The notes beneath the pieces were generated by a model. That model was not told where the DNA came from. It saw nothing but the letters and a program-made list of their open reading frames with translations, and ran no database searches. Made by a program: the position numbers and the translations under genes. From the NCBI RefSeq assembly GCF_004027225.2, contig NC_044288.2, positions 5,817,719 through 5,881,718 of the forward strand: DNA of 64,000 bases, given 5' to 3'. This DNA is from Strigops habroptila. Lineage: Eukaryota > Chordata > Aves > Psittaciformes > Psittacidae. Shown in pieces: positions 13,801 to 27,951 of the stretch (position 1 is the stretch's first letter; every line of letters starts with the position of its first letter).

Positions 13801-16191
13801 CACTCCAAAAGAGGGAAAAACCTGAGCTTGCTCTGGCAATGAGGGAAGGTTTGTAAAGACAAGATTTGCATGAACTGAGTGTTGCATAAAGGTTATCGAC
13901 AAACTCCTCAGCAGAAGTGAGTAATGAGTAAGAGTCAGAAAGAAAAAAGGAACTATATTAGAACAATTTTATCCTCTTTTTTCAACTGCTGATTAAAAAT
14001 AGAGACACTGAGGTACAGAAACCCATCAAGTACTTTTGCTGCTGCATCCATTTGAAGCACATTCCAGTGGCCTGACCTGCAACGTCTTCACTTGGAGTCA
14101 CTCTCCAAAGCCAAGTTACATACATGGTGAGCAGATATTCCAGCTACTGCCAGGGCACTTCCAGGAACAGAAATGGGAAGTTGGCTTGAATTTTAAAAAC
14201 CATGTTACATGTTCCTGTTCTTCCCTTTCACCGTCCTAAAGGTGCTGGATCAATCCAACTGAAGTAGTTTAATATATTCCACACTAGAAAGTATGCAGGG
14301 AAAAAAATATGTGTCCTGTTCTATGAGGAAAAACTGAATTGTACCAGGGATGGAAATCAAATGCATGGTCCTTTTACAGGGAAAGAATGGATGGGAGGCT
14401 CTGAATTGCCTCTCTAAATCAATTTTATTGATACATGAAACCAGGGTGGAAAAAAAAGAGCTATATTCCATGAAGATACCAAGAATATATCCCACAAACT
14501 GTGTAACGTCAGGACAGCTCTCAACTAAATGAGAACCCTGCAGTTCAAGAATAAATTACACTTTAACATATTATCATCTCTAAGTTTATTGACACTGAAC
14601 TCTGTACTGCTTGAAATACTTTACTAATGTGATTAAACCAGAGATTTCCCCACAGCTCTGTTGCATCTCCTCTGAAATCAATCATTTCTCCAAGGAAAAG
14701 CACATTCTTAGAGCTGACTGACCAAGCAGTGTACAAGTGGCAACAACTCTTTATAAAACCTGAGAAAGCCCCAAGAAAGATTTTAAAGTATCACTCGCTT
14801 TGGGCTGTTGAAGAGTCTTTGTGTTTTACTTTGATCCACAGCCCTTTCCAGCCAAACACGAGTTTGGAATGTGTGACGTGTGCCAAAAGCTCCCTTGTCA
14901 TGGAAGGGGTTTTATCTTTGTCAATATTTTTAAAGTTGATTCATTCCTACCAGCTGAGGTAACTCCTACTGGAATAGAAACTGAGTTGCTATGCTCTGTC
15001 AGCACTCAAAAGGTTAAACAAGCTCAAGGTTGGACTCATTTCAGCTCCCCTGTGTCAACACTGCAGTTGTAAACGTATTGTGGCACACATCTAGTTGTGC
15101 TAAGAATTAATGACTGACCCGGATAAAACGTGTTCAGCTGCTGAGCAGAAAAAGCCCAACTGTGCTGAAAGAATCTGTTCTTATAAAACACCCCAAAGAT
15201 TACTCTGCTTTTAAAGAGCTGCCTGTAAATGAAGCAAACTGTGAAAGTAATGGCAGCTGTGATTACCTCCCCGTTTAGATCTTTCCACCCACCACGATGC
15301 TGTGCCCCCAGATCACAAGTGCATCCAGCCCCACAGGGGAGGATGCTGCTTTTTGAAACCCTAGAAGGTAAAACGTGTGTGTTCCTGAGTGGGGACTGCA
15401 GTTGGAAGCATTCACAGTGCTACGGAGACTTGTGGTTAGCAATCTGCTCTGCCAGTGGTCCTGTTTCCTTCCTGCTTACAGCTACACAACCGCCTTCCCA
15501 CGACACCAGCTCCAGCTCTGCCTTGAAAGGGACACTGGTGATCGCTGCTGCCTGATCCGGGTCTCCTGAAACACTGCCACGAGTTGTCAGAATTGGGGGG
15601 TTTATGATCTGTCTTTTCCAAAGAGCCACTTCCAAGCTGTCCAGTAGATCTTCCCAAGCAACGCGGTCTCACATCCCAAAATACCAGCACTCATCCTAAG
15701 TGTGCCAAGTTTAAAAGTGCTGGTAAAGTACCACCCTACTGGAAAGCAGACACTTGACAGCTTGTTTATCTGCCATAAAACTAGACTGGGTAACATAGCT
15801 CGTAATTCAACACACACCAAGTCTGAAGAAACAATTTGTATTCCAAATCAGTTTGCTAAATGCACTCCTATGACACAGATTTAAAACCAGTTGCATTTAC
15901 TACAAGCCAGACCTGAAATCGTTGAAGCTGGTCAGTGGAACAAAGCATCAGTCTAACAGCTAGTTGGTTAGTCTGCTCAAAGTGCACTGCCAGTGCAAAT
16001 TGTTAAGCATTATAATATTTTAGATTCTTATTGTAAGAAACATGGACATTTCTGCAGAAAACACCGAAATCTGCAGATTCCCACATATTGTGAGTGCCAC
16101 CAACTCAAAGGTGTAAGTTCGGTGTTGTCTGAAAATGAGCAACAGCCAAAGCTTCACTTTGAACAGCAAGACTCAAACGGGCAAACATTTC

Positions 16192-16237
16192 TAGATGATG
16201 TTAAGGTCCTTTCCAACCCTAACTACTCTATGATTCA
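16192..16237 (+). mobile_element. CR1 3'-end fragment
   Basis: About 46 bp match the extreme 3' end of avian CR1 (GATGATNTTAAGGTCCTTTC, then a CTATGATTC end). It is strongly 5'-truncated and diverged from the two long copies in the window, which suggests an older insertion. It lies inside THRAP3 intron 1. Confidence 0.8.
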
Positions 16238-19200
16238 ACTGTTTGGAATCCTTCCTCCACAGATTATGGAAAGTAAAGGCAGAGGGTTTGCTTGAGCTGT
16301 GGAAGTCTTTGACAGCAATCAGTAACTGGAGTGAATTTGATTTCTCACAGGAGAACATTGCCACATTGCTTCTATCCCCTTTCTGGCAGCAAAGACTTCC
16401 CACCCTGACCCCAAAGGCATACACGCGGAGCTCTTCAAACCTGTTTCTTGTGAAGTAAAGCAGGCAACACAAGCTGAGCATTTCTGCATGGTGTTTTACC
16501 AGTATTTATACAAGCTACTTCATTCTGGAAGTTCTTGAGCTGCTTTAAAAGAACTTTCTTTGCCATGCTACAAATGGTGCCATTCAGAGAGGGAAGACTC
16601 TTACAGAGGTGGCAATACAGTAGAGAACAAGTTCTAGTCATGAACTAATAAGACTCTTGTCATCACAAAACTGTTGTGAAGCTTTAACATCTACAAAGAA
16701 AAAGCAATAAAGTCATGGTTTCTAAGGATCTTACCCAAACAGGACCCATCCTGCTGATGGTAAGCAACAGAAGTCATCTACCAACTGAAGACAAAGGCCA
16801 AAGTCAACCCTCTTTGATGTTCAACAGTAACCTTTGTGGATGGATTTCTGCAGATCCACTTCTATTCCTTAAAGAACTAGAATGACAATTAACCCAGATG
16901 TCTCTGAGGATATTTCTGTCAATGTGCAGTTTGACTAATTACTACCTTAGCAACCAGGCCCGTGTAGAAAGTTCCCATCCTGCCAATACAATGAATTATT
17001 CATCTACAACCTAAACTTGATCCATGCCATAACAGAGTTTACTAATGTCCTGCTTTACAAGAGTACTTTTAATCCAGGCTGATCCTGTGACCCCATTCAT
17101 ACAAGCCCTACTGACGAATAAGGGGGGGTTGAGATGGAGAACCAGCAGCCTGGAAGCCTCTCACTCTCACAATAAGGGTTTCCTAAAACTTGGAGGTGAT
17201 TTCAAGCAGCCAAGTTTGCCTTCTCCATTTCTAAATCCTCATGGCAATTCACCACCCCACTCAAAGAGGTGAAAACAATGGAAGAGCAAATGCTCCTACA
17301 AAGCCACCAGAAGGGACTTTGCCCAGAAGACAAACTTTTCTCATGAAACACTGTCAGGAAAGTTAATGTTTCACCTGTTTTAAGTCTCCTGACAGAACTC
17401 AAAAGAACAGCTCAACTTTGCTCCACAGCAATGAAAAGAATCACTGTCAAGAGTCTCTTACTGCTGGACACTTCCACAGCTTCGGAACTGCATTATTCAG
17501 AACAGTTAAGGAGAACTTTTATGGCCACTTCTTCCAGGACATCCCAGATTATTTCACAAAATTGATCTATTTTACCCTTATATTTACCAGCTATTTGGAA
17601 AGAGAAGCCAAAGTCATTCCACAACGTGAGGATGAGTTTCTTCTTCAGAACCTGTTTAAGTCCTTTTTGCACAGCAACATTAACCATGACAAAAGAATTC
17701 AACTGATACAGCTCAACTTGCAGCATGCCCAGGATAGACAGGATATAAGAAGGTATATTCCAAATCCCAAGACAGGCAGTTTTAGCAGTTTTGAAGGTGT
17801 TATTTTCTGTTGTGTTCCTACCTGCTTGAGCAGGTTCACACCTTGCACCCTGCAACAATCAGGTTTCACTGCCTCAGCTCCGTCAGTTATGAAATCAGGA
17901 AGCAAACCTGAAATGAGAAGAAAATGCATTGAAACATCTTTGCACATACAATGCTGTACCTGCTGCCACCCCTGATCAACAGGAGCCGAGCTTCCTTAAG
18001 CTGTCATCCAGTGCTGCACCCAAAATGTCCATCAGATTTGAAGTACTTCAACAGAGCACATAGGTTCATAGGTTCACAGAGCAAAGGTCCATCACCCACT
18101 TCACCATGAATATTGATGTGCTTTTATGAAGAACAGAGGTTTTAAAATGGTTATTCAAGCTTTCACAATTTTAAGTCTACTTTTTCCCTCCTCCTCCTCC
18201 TCCCCTGCTCCCATCCCCTCTCCTGTTACATACATACTAATTGCTGTCATTACACCTGTACAGCCAAATGGAAGTAACTTCTCTCAGCTCATTTGTACAA
18301 TCTTACTGGATTCGGGACTAAGGGTTTTCCCATATTGCTAAAGACAATCCACAAGCCAAGAGAAACAATTGTTTTCCTGACAAATTCATCCAGCAGCATA
18401 TCTCCATCTTCCAAGGGTGCCACCAGCCCGCTGCGAGCTGTTTTGACAGGTCTACAATTACATTTTATTGTGCACTGCGAGAGGGGGGGAAGTTTTGAAA
18501 GAGAAAACAACAGTAAACACTCAGAAACGACTTCATGATAGTAAACCTCTGCTCTAACAGCAAGGATGTCATTTACTCTGGGTTCAACCACAAAATAAAC
18601 TTCTTTAAAGCTACTGATTTCTTCATTTACTTCACAGAAAAAGGTTTCAAGGCTACCTGAAGATTAGACCACCTCTGGAATGGTGCTTTAGTCCTATTCT
18701 CACCCCAGAGGTTTAGTGTGTTCTAAATCATGCTTACCAATCTCTGAAAATAGCCAAATAAAGACCACCACACCACAGACCTGGTTTTACTGCTGTCCAT
18801 CCATCTAACCTCCACGGAAGAGGGAAATCTTGTCTTTTACCTTAAAGACCTTTGACATTCAGCCTTTCACAGTGGCTACCAGGAAAATGAAACTGCCAGA
18901 ACCATTCTTTCCCACTTTGTGGTAAAACACTTGAGGTTTATTTGGGGTTTTTTTGCCTGTTCCCCACACACCACCATTCCCACTGCACAGAGGTGACATC
19001 CAGATAAACAGCTGAGTTCTCTTTTGTAGAAGAATCCTGTTCCCACAATTAGAGCACCCCTACAAAAGAAATAATGAGCCAAGCCAACAGCCAACAAGCA
19101 AGAAGAGCTAACCTTTCTTCCACATATGGAAAGGAAAGCAGGAAACGTGCTCAACGCTCTCTGCTGAAGCAGAAATCAAAGTCCAGGAGTTTGTTAGTCC

Positions 19201-22200
19201 AGAACACTGTAAAGAACATTTCTATATGCCAAGACTTGGGTCAAATGCAGAACATTTCTAGTTTTCACAATGCCTTTTTCCAGGAATTTGGTTCCCATTT
19301 CCAGCTGGCCTCTGTTACTTTATGACTGTCTCTTTCCATCTTCCCCTCCTTTTCTTGAAGTCCTTCAAGCAGTACTCATCACTATTTCAGACCTTTCACA
19401 GATGTTAGGGCAGAACAGAGCCACCACAGCCATGTACAGAAAAGCCTCCTCACAGCATGTTCCAGCTGAAACCCCTCCATCTCCAGCACGTCACCGAGGA
19501 TCACTACACCACGTAGCACCACAGCGTGCCAGCTCAGAGGCAAACACAGCAGAGGTGGCCCTACACAAGCAGCAGCTGATTTGTCTTATCTGCCTATAAT
19601 ACCCTGAGCATCAACACTAAGAACATTTGGAAACGAGTTAAATGGTTTATGTACGCCCCTCGGAAGCGTGCCCAGCGCTGTGTAATATGTTACAGTAGTT
19701 TCACTTTATCAAAGGGTGTTTACAAAACAGTCCCTTGCAAACATTAAATGTTTTTGTAAAAACATCTGTAGAAAGCTCTGTGTAACTGTGGTGGGAAAAC
19801 AACAATGTACTTGTTTCTTTCTGGCCAGCATTTAATGAAACTGCTACGGTTTGTTTTGCTGTAAGACCCAAAGCAAACAAGATAGCACCTCAGTAAAGAA
19901 AACATTCCTGCCTGGGCACCCTGGCACCCATTTAGTGCTCACCAGCACAAACATGCACTTTGGGAGAAGCAGCTGAAGTGCTGCTGGGTTTGCTCCTGAC
20001 AGCTTTCATTATCAGGGAAGAAACCCACTAATTCTCCTTCAGCCAGCCCTACACTTCCTCATCCTGAGCTCCAAAACCCAAACAAGATCAGTTCATTCTA
20101 AAGAAGAGGAGAAAAAATCCCACAAAACGTCTTACGCTGCGCAATAAGGCACCAGCAACCACTCCAAAAACACACTTAGAAAACAGACACAGAACTACAT
20201 AGTAAAAACTGTTTATTTCCCACAAACCAAGCTCTTTAATGCTTGGATAAGATACCTGAAAGACTTACATCAATTTAAACAGTGGCAGCCTTTGTCCTAC
20301 CCAAGAAACTGCCTCTTTAAAACTTCAACCCTCAGAAGATAAAAATTATTTATTGCTGATTGACCCTATATCCCACTTCATATTTCACAAAGATATCAAA
20401 GATATTGCAAAATGCTGGCTCAAACAGAAATGTCAGCACTGTGTGCTTTTAGAAAGCATTCATTAGCTGTTTATAAACTTAAACAGTAGAAACCAGGCCC
20501 AGCAGAGGCAGGAAATCTGATGAAGCAATTCAAAATCCAGTCCTAGATGTGACCTTGTAACTCACAACCCTGCAGAAGTCACCACTTGTGTGCATTTCGA
20601 TTCTCCTGCCTCCCAGAGCAGCAGAGGAGGTAAGTGGCACCTGTAGGATTATCTAGTTAAGATACAATGACAAACTATAGGAACTAAAAAGTGTCAATAA
20701 AACATAACAGTATCTGTCAGCATCTTCTAAAGCTAACTTCAGCAGGATCTGGGTTCAGTTTAACTCCCTACAGCACAGGAGTTGCCCTGTGTCCAGGACC
20801 AAACTGCTACCTGAACACCAAATAACACCAATATGGAAAAAGTGGTTAAAAAAGCCAAAAGTGAGCTACTGGGCTCATGTAAAAAATACGTGCAATAGAT
20901 CTGGCCTAACATAGTACTTCCTCTTGCACTTGGGCTTAATAACCCATCTAGCAAGAGCAGCCGGACACCAGTGTCAAATCAGAGCGAGCTTTGTTTTCTA
21001 GGCATGGATCTGGCAAAGAATAGAGGAGCTATTCTTTTCCTTCCTGCAGCAAGTGCCCCAGAAGGATATTCTTCATAGCACACATGAACTCCCTGGAAGG
21101 ATTTGCAGCCCAAGCAGCACTTGCACCTGTTGAGGCTCATGCAGAGCATCCCCCAAAACCCGCCTCGCTCCAACCCACCCATGGTGAGCACAAAGACACA
21201 CGACATCTGCTCTCCCCTTGCAGCTCCCAGACCTATCAGCTTTATCAAAGAGCAAATCAAACCACCACAGACTCCTACATTAGCTTCCAAGTTTAAAAGA
21301 CTGTTCCTACAGCAGTTAAGTTTGACAACCACCGATACACTGCAGCGAACTAAAGCTCCTGCTCTAAAAGAGCAGCCCAGAAGCATGACAAATGAACCTT
21401 GCCATGCATGACTGCTATGTAAAATCTGCTTCCCAGCAAGCTCTGGACTGCAGCTGCACAAGGTTTTGCTGGGAACTTACTTGAAGTGGAAAAAGAGTTG
21501 CTGCTATCCACATGTCAGAGCACACCGGGAGCGGCAGCAGTAACGTACAGAGCACAAAAAACACACGGTGCCTTTGCTAGTTTAGAAATCAAAGTCTAAT
21601 CAAAGTCTCACTTGCTACTGAATTCTTCCTTTTCAAGCTATTTTTTGGGGCAAGATCAAACCTGAATGGTCTTGATAGCAACAGAACACTTGAGAGGAAG
21701 AAAAAAGAGCCACCTGCATAGCTCCCACTGCCAGCCCCTTGGCCTGCAAATTAAAATGCTGTTTCTACATCATCCCATTCAAATTTCATTCGGGTAACAA
21801 AAAGCAGAGCAATTCCTCTTTCCACATCAAGTATCCAGTGTATGTTTTCAGGAGATTAAGGACATGAGTTACACTAAAGCCTACAACTACACCTACCACC
21901 CTCCTCAACAAAACTTTTCCTGGACAACACTGCTAAAACCAAAGAAACAATTCATAAACCCCAAACCAGTGTGTTCTATTTTAACACATTGTGGGGAAAC
22001 AACGTTCTGATTAATCTGCCCCAGCAAGAGAAGCACTAGTTTGTCAACAGCAGTTCCAATTTCTCTCTAGTCTGTATGCTTTGAAAATGAAGATTCTTTC
22101 CCTCCAAGCACGTTTGGGTTTTCAGACAACTAAACTAATCCCTAAAGAAGTTTAATAGTGAGCTCCAGCGCTGGGTTCTGATGATTAGAAGCAGATTCTA

Positions 22201-23142
22201 TGGAAGGGTTGGAAGACTAGTTACAGGATCTTCCCAAAAGGACTGATTGTACAGAATGCAGTGCTCAACAGTCCTTCCCAAGGAATTTGGCCAGCTCTAA
22301 CCACCAACTGATGACTTGAATTCTGATACTAGTTACTTGATAAAAAAAATATTATCTGTATCTTTGAGCTTAAAACATCCTGTGTTGTCATTCAGTTCAG
22401 TGACAGGGAGCTCAGAGAATACAAATATAAGAAAAAGCTGACTAGAAGCCTGGATGGTTTTGTTACAAGTTGGGCACTTGGATCTTCTGTTAAATATAGA
22501 AGAAAAACATCCATAATAACGAGAGAAAAAAAAGGGAAAGCTATTTCATCAGCTTTTTGCTTCCAAACCTGCCCAACCTGGGAACAGGCAGGCAGAGAAA
22601 TCGGATCCTTCTCCAAAGAAACCAGCAGGTTGTGCACACCAACATCTCCTTTATTACAGTGACCACAAAGCACTTCCAAAAACGTGGAAATAATGTAAAA
22701 AGCAATTGAAGCTGGGGCTCTTTGGAATGTCTTCTGAAATACACAGTGTGATTGCAGCCAAAACTGAATCTGTCCTACAGGATTGCTGCTCCTCACACAT
22801 TTAACCTATGAACAGACAAACTCCAGCAACTTTCGGTTATAAGCTGCAAAAAGCAGAATCATTCCCATGCTTATTCTCAAGGCAGTGCTTGATTTATCTC
22901 TACTTTAACTTGAATCTTGTGACCTCAGGGGAAAATAAGGAAAATTATTTCCATGACTTGGTATAACATTCAAAGATCTCTAAAATATTTAAAAGCCATG
23001 GAGTTACTGTAAGCACAAGCCATCAGAACAGGCTGCCCTACACTGTGCCAGGCTGTGAAGCAGAGGTAAATGCTTGTCCATGGAAATCTTGTATATATGG
23101 AATAATCTTATTCAAACAGTTTTCAGTGCCGTGTTTACATAC

Positions 23143-23207
23143 CTTGAATGAGTCTCCCATCAATTTTGCTTCTGAATCTGCTTTATTAGAAGTGACTGAA
23201 CTCTCAC
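23143..23207 (-). other. Candidate alternative THRAP3 leader exon (65 nt)
   Basis: On the minus strand a pyrimidine-rich acceptor (cttttttacttag) precedes 65 nt that end at a good donor (TTCAAG|gtatgt). The segment lies in THRAP3 intron 1 on the gene's own strand. If spliced to 10865 it adds untranslated leader, because an in-frame TGA still precedes the main start codon. It contains its own ATG, discussed in the findings. The evidence is splice signals only; no transcript is known to me. Confidence 0.4.
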
Positions 23208-26200
23208 CTAAGTAAAAAAGAGAAAAACAAGTTTAAGACAACCAAGATGCTGACAAATCCCCCCATTTTACAAGCACAGGGAAGCATTCTGGTTTTAGCC
23301 ATTCATCCCAGCACCACTTCCCAGTAAACTAAGGCTGACAAAATTACTTAATCTAATCAGATAGTGCACACACAGATCCTTAGCTCAGGAAACCGATCCC
23401 ATCCACAGCCCTATAGGAGCAATTAACTGTGATAATGCACACGGATACACAGGGCCTGAAATAATCAGGTACACAATGCCCACAAGATATCATGTGGGCA
23501 GCCTTCTGTAAAGTTAACATCATTAATAGTGAGCCTAATTCAAGTGAAAACAGGATTTCAGCTGAACACCCTCCACACCCCCCAAACCATCACCTTTTGT
23601 GCTCTCAGAGCAGAGAAACCCCTGGGGTTCCTTGCCAAGCTTTCCCTTCTTCCTTTCACCCAAGCACAGGTAAAAGCGAAACGCAGGCAGCAGCAGGGAG
23701 GACTGTGCAAAGCCCTAGTGCTACAGCGGGGGCTTTTGGGGGGTTTGCACAGCCACCTCGCACTGTAAATCATGACAGGCTAAAAATGGCCGGGTGACAA
23801 ATTTGGAGATGAAATTAGGAGCAGTCCGTTCGCTCTTGTGTTAAAGGAGAAGTAGGTGCGAGCAGGGCTTTGCAAAGAGGCCTTGCTCTCCTACAGCAGG
23901 GGACAGGGGAGAGACGTACGAAGTATTTTCACAGGGGACAGGAAAAAAGGACACTGAAAACTTCCTTAGGACAGGACACACGCCACCACCCCCCGGCAGG
24001 CCCCCCGCAGCGGGGCTGGCTGTCGGCTCCGTGTGCCAGCACGAGTCCTTCTTTTAATGGACACCGGAGCTTCCGGTTACCATGGAGTGCGACAGCGCAA
24101 ACACCATTCCCAGCTGGCATGAAATGGAATCCCATGATTTTCCTATTCATAGCCCTGACACGATAAAGCTAAATTAAGCAGGACCTCTTCACTTTCTCAA
24201 ACCTACCAGCAGTGACTACCTCCACTGGTCAGCCCCTGCCAACAGTCTCATTTCACTGGGAAGAGGGGCAGGATATTTTCCTTCATGGCGAGAGAGGCTC
24301 CAGACCTACAACCCAGCCTGTCACCTGGAAAAAAAATGGCACCTACTTGTTCCCAGGCACCGCTTTGGCTCCAGCAGGAACAGAGGAGACAAGAGGAGCT
24401 CTTGTGCTCAGTCTAACACCTTCTCCTCATCCTGGGACCCATTACAGAAACCCAACAAAGCCGGTTTCAGCCACGCTCCGGGGCTTGCCCAGCAGTGAAT
24501 GTTTGCTGGGACAGGCCAGGAAGAGGGGTCAGCTCAAAGCACAGATAAGAGCTGTTCTGCACAAGGTTAGACCTTGGTGCCTACCCTCAGCTGTTTACAC
24601 AGCCTTGCAAGGATTACCTTGCACAAGCTCCCCAGGGAGCCAGAACAGCTTTTGCTCTCTTTCAACGCCTGCAGCCTAACCTATATGGCTAAATACACAG
24701 CAGGAATCCTGCCACCAGAACTCCCTGTACCACTGAAATCCAGAGGAAGCCATGCGACCCAAACCCCACGTTATTGTACTGGCACAGGCAGCTCAGTGCA
24801 TCGTAAACTTTTCCAGATATGGAAAAAAGTTCAAGGGCAACAGAGCTGCTTAAACTATTAAGTTCTGAATTGTCATTTTGCAAAGACAAAAGCAAAGGAG
24901 CTAAAAAAATACAAATACTCAAGCTTCTGGCAAAAGTGCACTATTCTTTAGTGAGACAGTGATACAACTACAAAGAGAACACCACGGTTTCACAATGAAA
25001 AGCATCCTCAGGCTTAACCAAGCCCAGCTCAGTACATGTTGGGCCTCTCAAAACAAGATTCCTTTGACAGTAGAGAAAGGGGGAACAGGTAAAAACATTA
25101 AACCTGCTGACTGCTGGACTGTCACCTATTTTACACCCTGGTGTTTTATACACCTGATGTTTTGTTTTCGAATAGCAACAACCTAATAGTAACTTTCTAA
25201 CAGTAACAATAGTAAAACAGAAGGTGTTCAGCAGCATTTCTGCAGCATGTCAGTGTCCAACACCTCCCCTGTGAGCCCACAAGGCCTGGCCTGACCCAAA
25301 TGTCTATCTTCTTAAATAGTTTACAAAACTTCCTGGCTTAAATAAGCTGGAGAAACCAGCAAACAGCTGAATTGTATTATCATGACCCTAAGTGCAGAAC
25401 ACGCACTTAATTCATGATACCCATGGCAAAGCCTTAATTCCACCAGAATCAGAAGTTAAGGTGAGGGGCACATGGCTGCTCTGAAATCCCAGCACACAGG
25501 GGCACCTCTTTGAGGCTGAAGCACCAAGAGCAGAACTATGTTTTCCAGAGATACAGAGCTTGCAGACAGATGTGGAATTAGCAAGGAAGAGGGAAAAAAA
25601 GAGGCAGGAAGACACCAGAGCATAACTCAGCAGAAACACAGGCACAACTCCTGCAGACAAAGAACCACACACAGACCATGGGCTCAGATTCATCACCACA
25701 TGAACCTGCCACCGCCAAGCTAGAGCCGTAGGGACACGTGCAGGGCAGTGAGCCCCTGCCACCGCCCTCATGCTTCTCCAGCAAGCCCCTTGGAAAGGCA
25801 CCGGGTGGACTGTGCTGCAGATGCCTCCTGACACAGCCAAGGTGTTTCTCTACAGTAAACTGGCAGGTAAAAGGTTTCACGTTTTGATCCTTGGATAAAA
25901 AAGGATGTAAAAACGTGGGTATTTGCAGCAAGGGAAGAGTGCCCTGCACGTCCTGCTGAAGGGGAACGGCGCAACGCTGCAGCCACCCGTTCAGAGCAAG
26001 AGCTCCGCAGCCCCCTGTGCTGAGCTCATTTAGGGATCACACGTGGGTGCACACCTCGGACACTGAGGCCTGTCTGCAGGAGCACTGCCTCGGGAGCAGC
26101 ATTTTTACGCAGCTTCTGAAAGGCTTGAGAGAGAACTCTTAAGATTGACTTGCCATGTGTGTCCCTCCCTGTGCCCGCTACAGTAAGAACAAGTCATTCA

Positions 26201-27951
26201 CAGTACAGAGGATGCAAAACAAATCCATACAACAGGACCTAAAGAGAATGTAGACATCACCATACGGTGCCAGGCTCTACAGAGGATCCCATGTCACAAA
26301 TCCGTGTATTTGAGACAGCTCTCTGCAATAACTGCATCAGTTTACCCTCTTATCTGCTGTTTGATTGTGTCACAAGGTCAGCCATTTCCTGAGCACCTGC
26401 AAAGTGCCACAGCAAGAGGATGAAGGGCTCCAGGAGAAAGCACTGTTGTGTTTAAACACTCCTTTTTTCCCCTGTCTCTACAACACGCTCCCTTAAAGGC
26501 AACCTTTGAGGCTCAGCTTCGGAACGTCTCCTTTCAAACGGACGCAGGTTATGCAAGAGAACCCCAAAGAACAGATCTCTTCAGCCACAGCACCCCAGGG
26601 CAGCGGCCACACAAAAGGCACATTAAACCCACACCCCAAACGTCACGTTGGCCATGCCACAACCACTGACATAACCACCTGCCTGTGCTCCTAGCGGGAA
26701 GGAATACTGCAAGAGCCCTTTACTGGGAGTAATTGCATGATTTAATTGCCTGAGTTCTTAGGAAAGAGCATCCTGAAAGCGTCCATTTGCTGATGCGACC
26801 CTGCAGCCTCTTACAGGAGCTCTGCGCTGCCACTGCTGCAGAAGCAGCAGGTAAAGGCTCCGCTCCAAGACGACTTCCAAGGTATTCCAAAGGGTTTAAC
26901 AGATTATTTCAATGAACAAATCTGCTCTTACACCCACATCGCTGTATACTTTAAGAAACGAGTATCCCACCTCTGCCCAGCCCCGAGGAAACGCTGTTGC
27001 ACACACACACCACCCACTCCGCGGCTCGGGCGTCCTCACTCACTCACACACAAGCAAACAGAAGTTAAGCTGCGCCTCCCAAAGCTGCTACACGGCTTAT
27101 TCCAAACTTATCGCGTCACCTTCCGGCTCAGAAACGCACTCAGAAAGCCACTCAGGAGGCAATTACAGTGACCATTGCCTTGTGGAGACTTTGGGTTATA
27201 CTTATAGAGGCTTCAAGCAGATTAAATCTCCCCCAAACAACAAGAGTGAAGGAAACGAATCCTCCCGAGCCCGGTGAAAGGACTCAGGGCTCACGCGTGC
27301 CTCTGTGCCACTGCAGAGCCCATCCCGCCGCCTCACCCCAGGTCCTGCCAAACTCCACTTCCACACAAGACGCACAGTGGGAACCCCGAGTGGATAAACC
27401 CGTCCCGCGGCACCGAGACGCGCGCGGTGCCGAGCGCCGGGGCGAGAGCCACACACCGCCGGGGGCTCGGGGAGGACGCCGGCAGCGCCCGTGACCCCGG
27501 CGGAGGGAGGACAACCCCCGGGGGTGGCCCGAAGCGAGGGAAGAACTTCCAGGAACGGGTCCCAGAGGCCTGGGCGGGGAGTGGGGGATGAGTCCCCGGG
27601 ACAGGCCGCGGTGCGAGGCCCGGCCCGGCCACAAGGCCCCGCCGAGGCCAGGCCCAGGGCGGCGCCGGGAGCGCCGCGATCGCGCCTCGCCCCGGGGGGC
27701 CGGGGAGAGGGGGACAGGGGGGGCGTGGAACCGCGCCCGGCACGTGGCGGCCGCCGGGGGCCGGGGGAGGCGGGAGCGCCGCGCTGAGGCCCGGGAGGGG
27801 ACCGGGGGGGGGCAGAGCGCGGCCGGGGCGAGCAGCGCGGCCACGGAGGGCGCTCGGTGCAAGGCGGAAGAGGGAGAGAGGGAGCGAGGAGCCCGGCGGC
27901 GGAGAGCCGAGCCGGGCAAGGCCGCGCCGGGCCGGGCCTACCCGTACTCAC

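Larger units (their letters stand above)
10866..27951 (-). other. THRAP3: THRAP3 intron 1 (about 17 kb)
   Basis: AT-richer intron between the noncoding first exon and the exon with the start codon. Apart from a short CR1 3' fragment (16192-16237), a candidate leader exon (23143-23207) and a pyrimidine run near 18185-18230, I see no gene, RNA gene or long repeat. The longest open frame (17418-17975, plus strand, 185 codons) has no family resemblance I recognise. Confidence 0.8.

Noticed and set aside
17418-17975. 185-codon plus-strand open frame in THRAP3 intron 1
   Set aside because: Long for AT-rich DNA, but no recognisable family on either strand and no flanking gene structure; kept only as a note on the intron.
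18060-18105. CR1-like end (repeated TTCATAGGTTCA)
   Set aside because: Lacks the adjoining CR1 body sequence seen in the other three copies.
22172-22250. Possible C/D-box snoRNA in THRAP3 intron 1 (TGATGA and CTGA about 67 nt apart)
   Set aside because: No complementary terminal stem next to the boxes, and the boxes are short enough to occur by chance.
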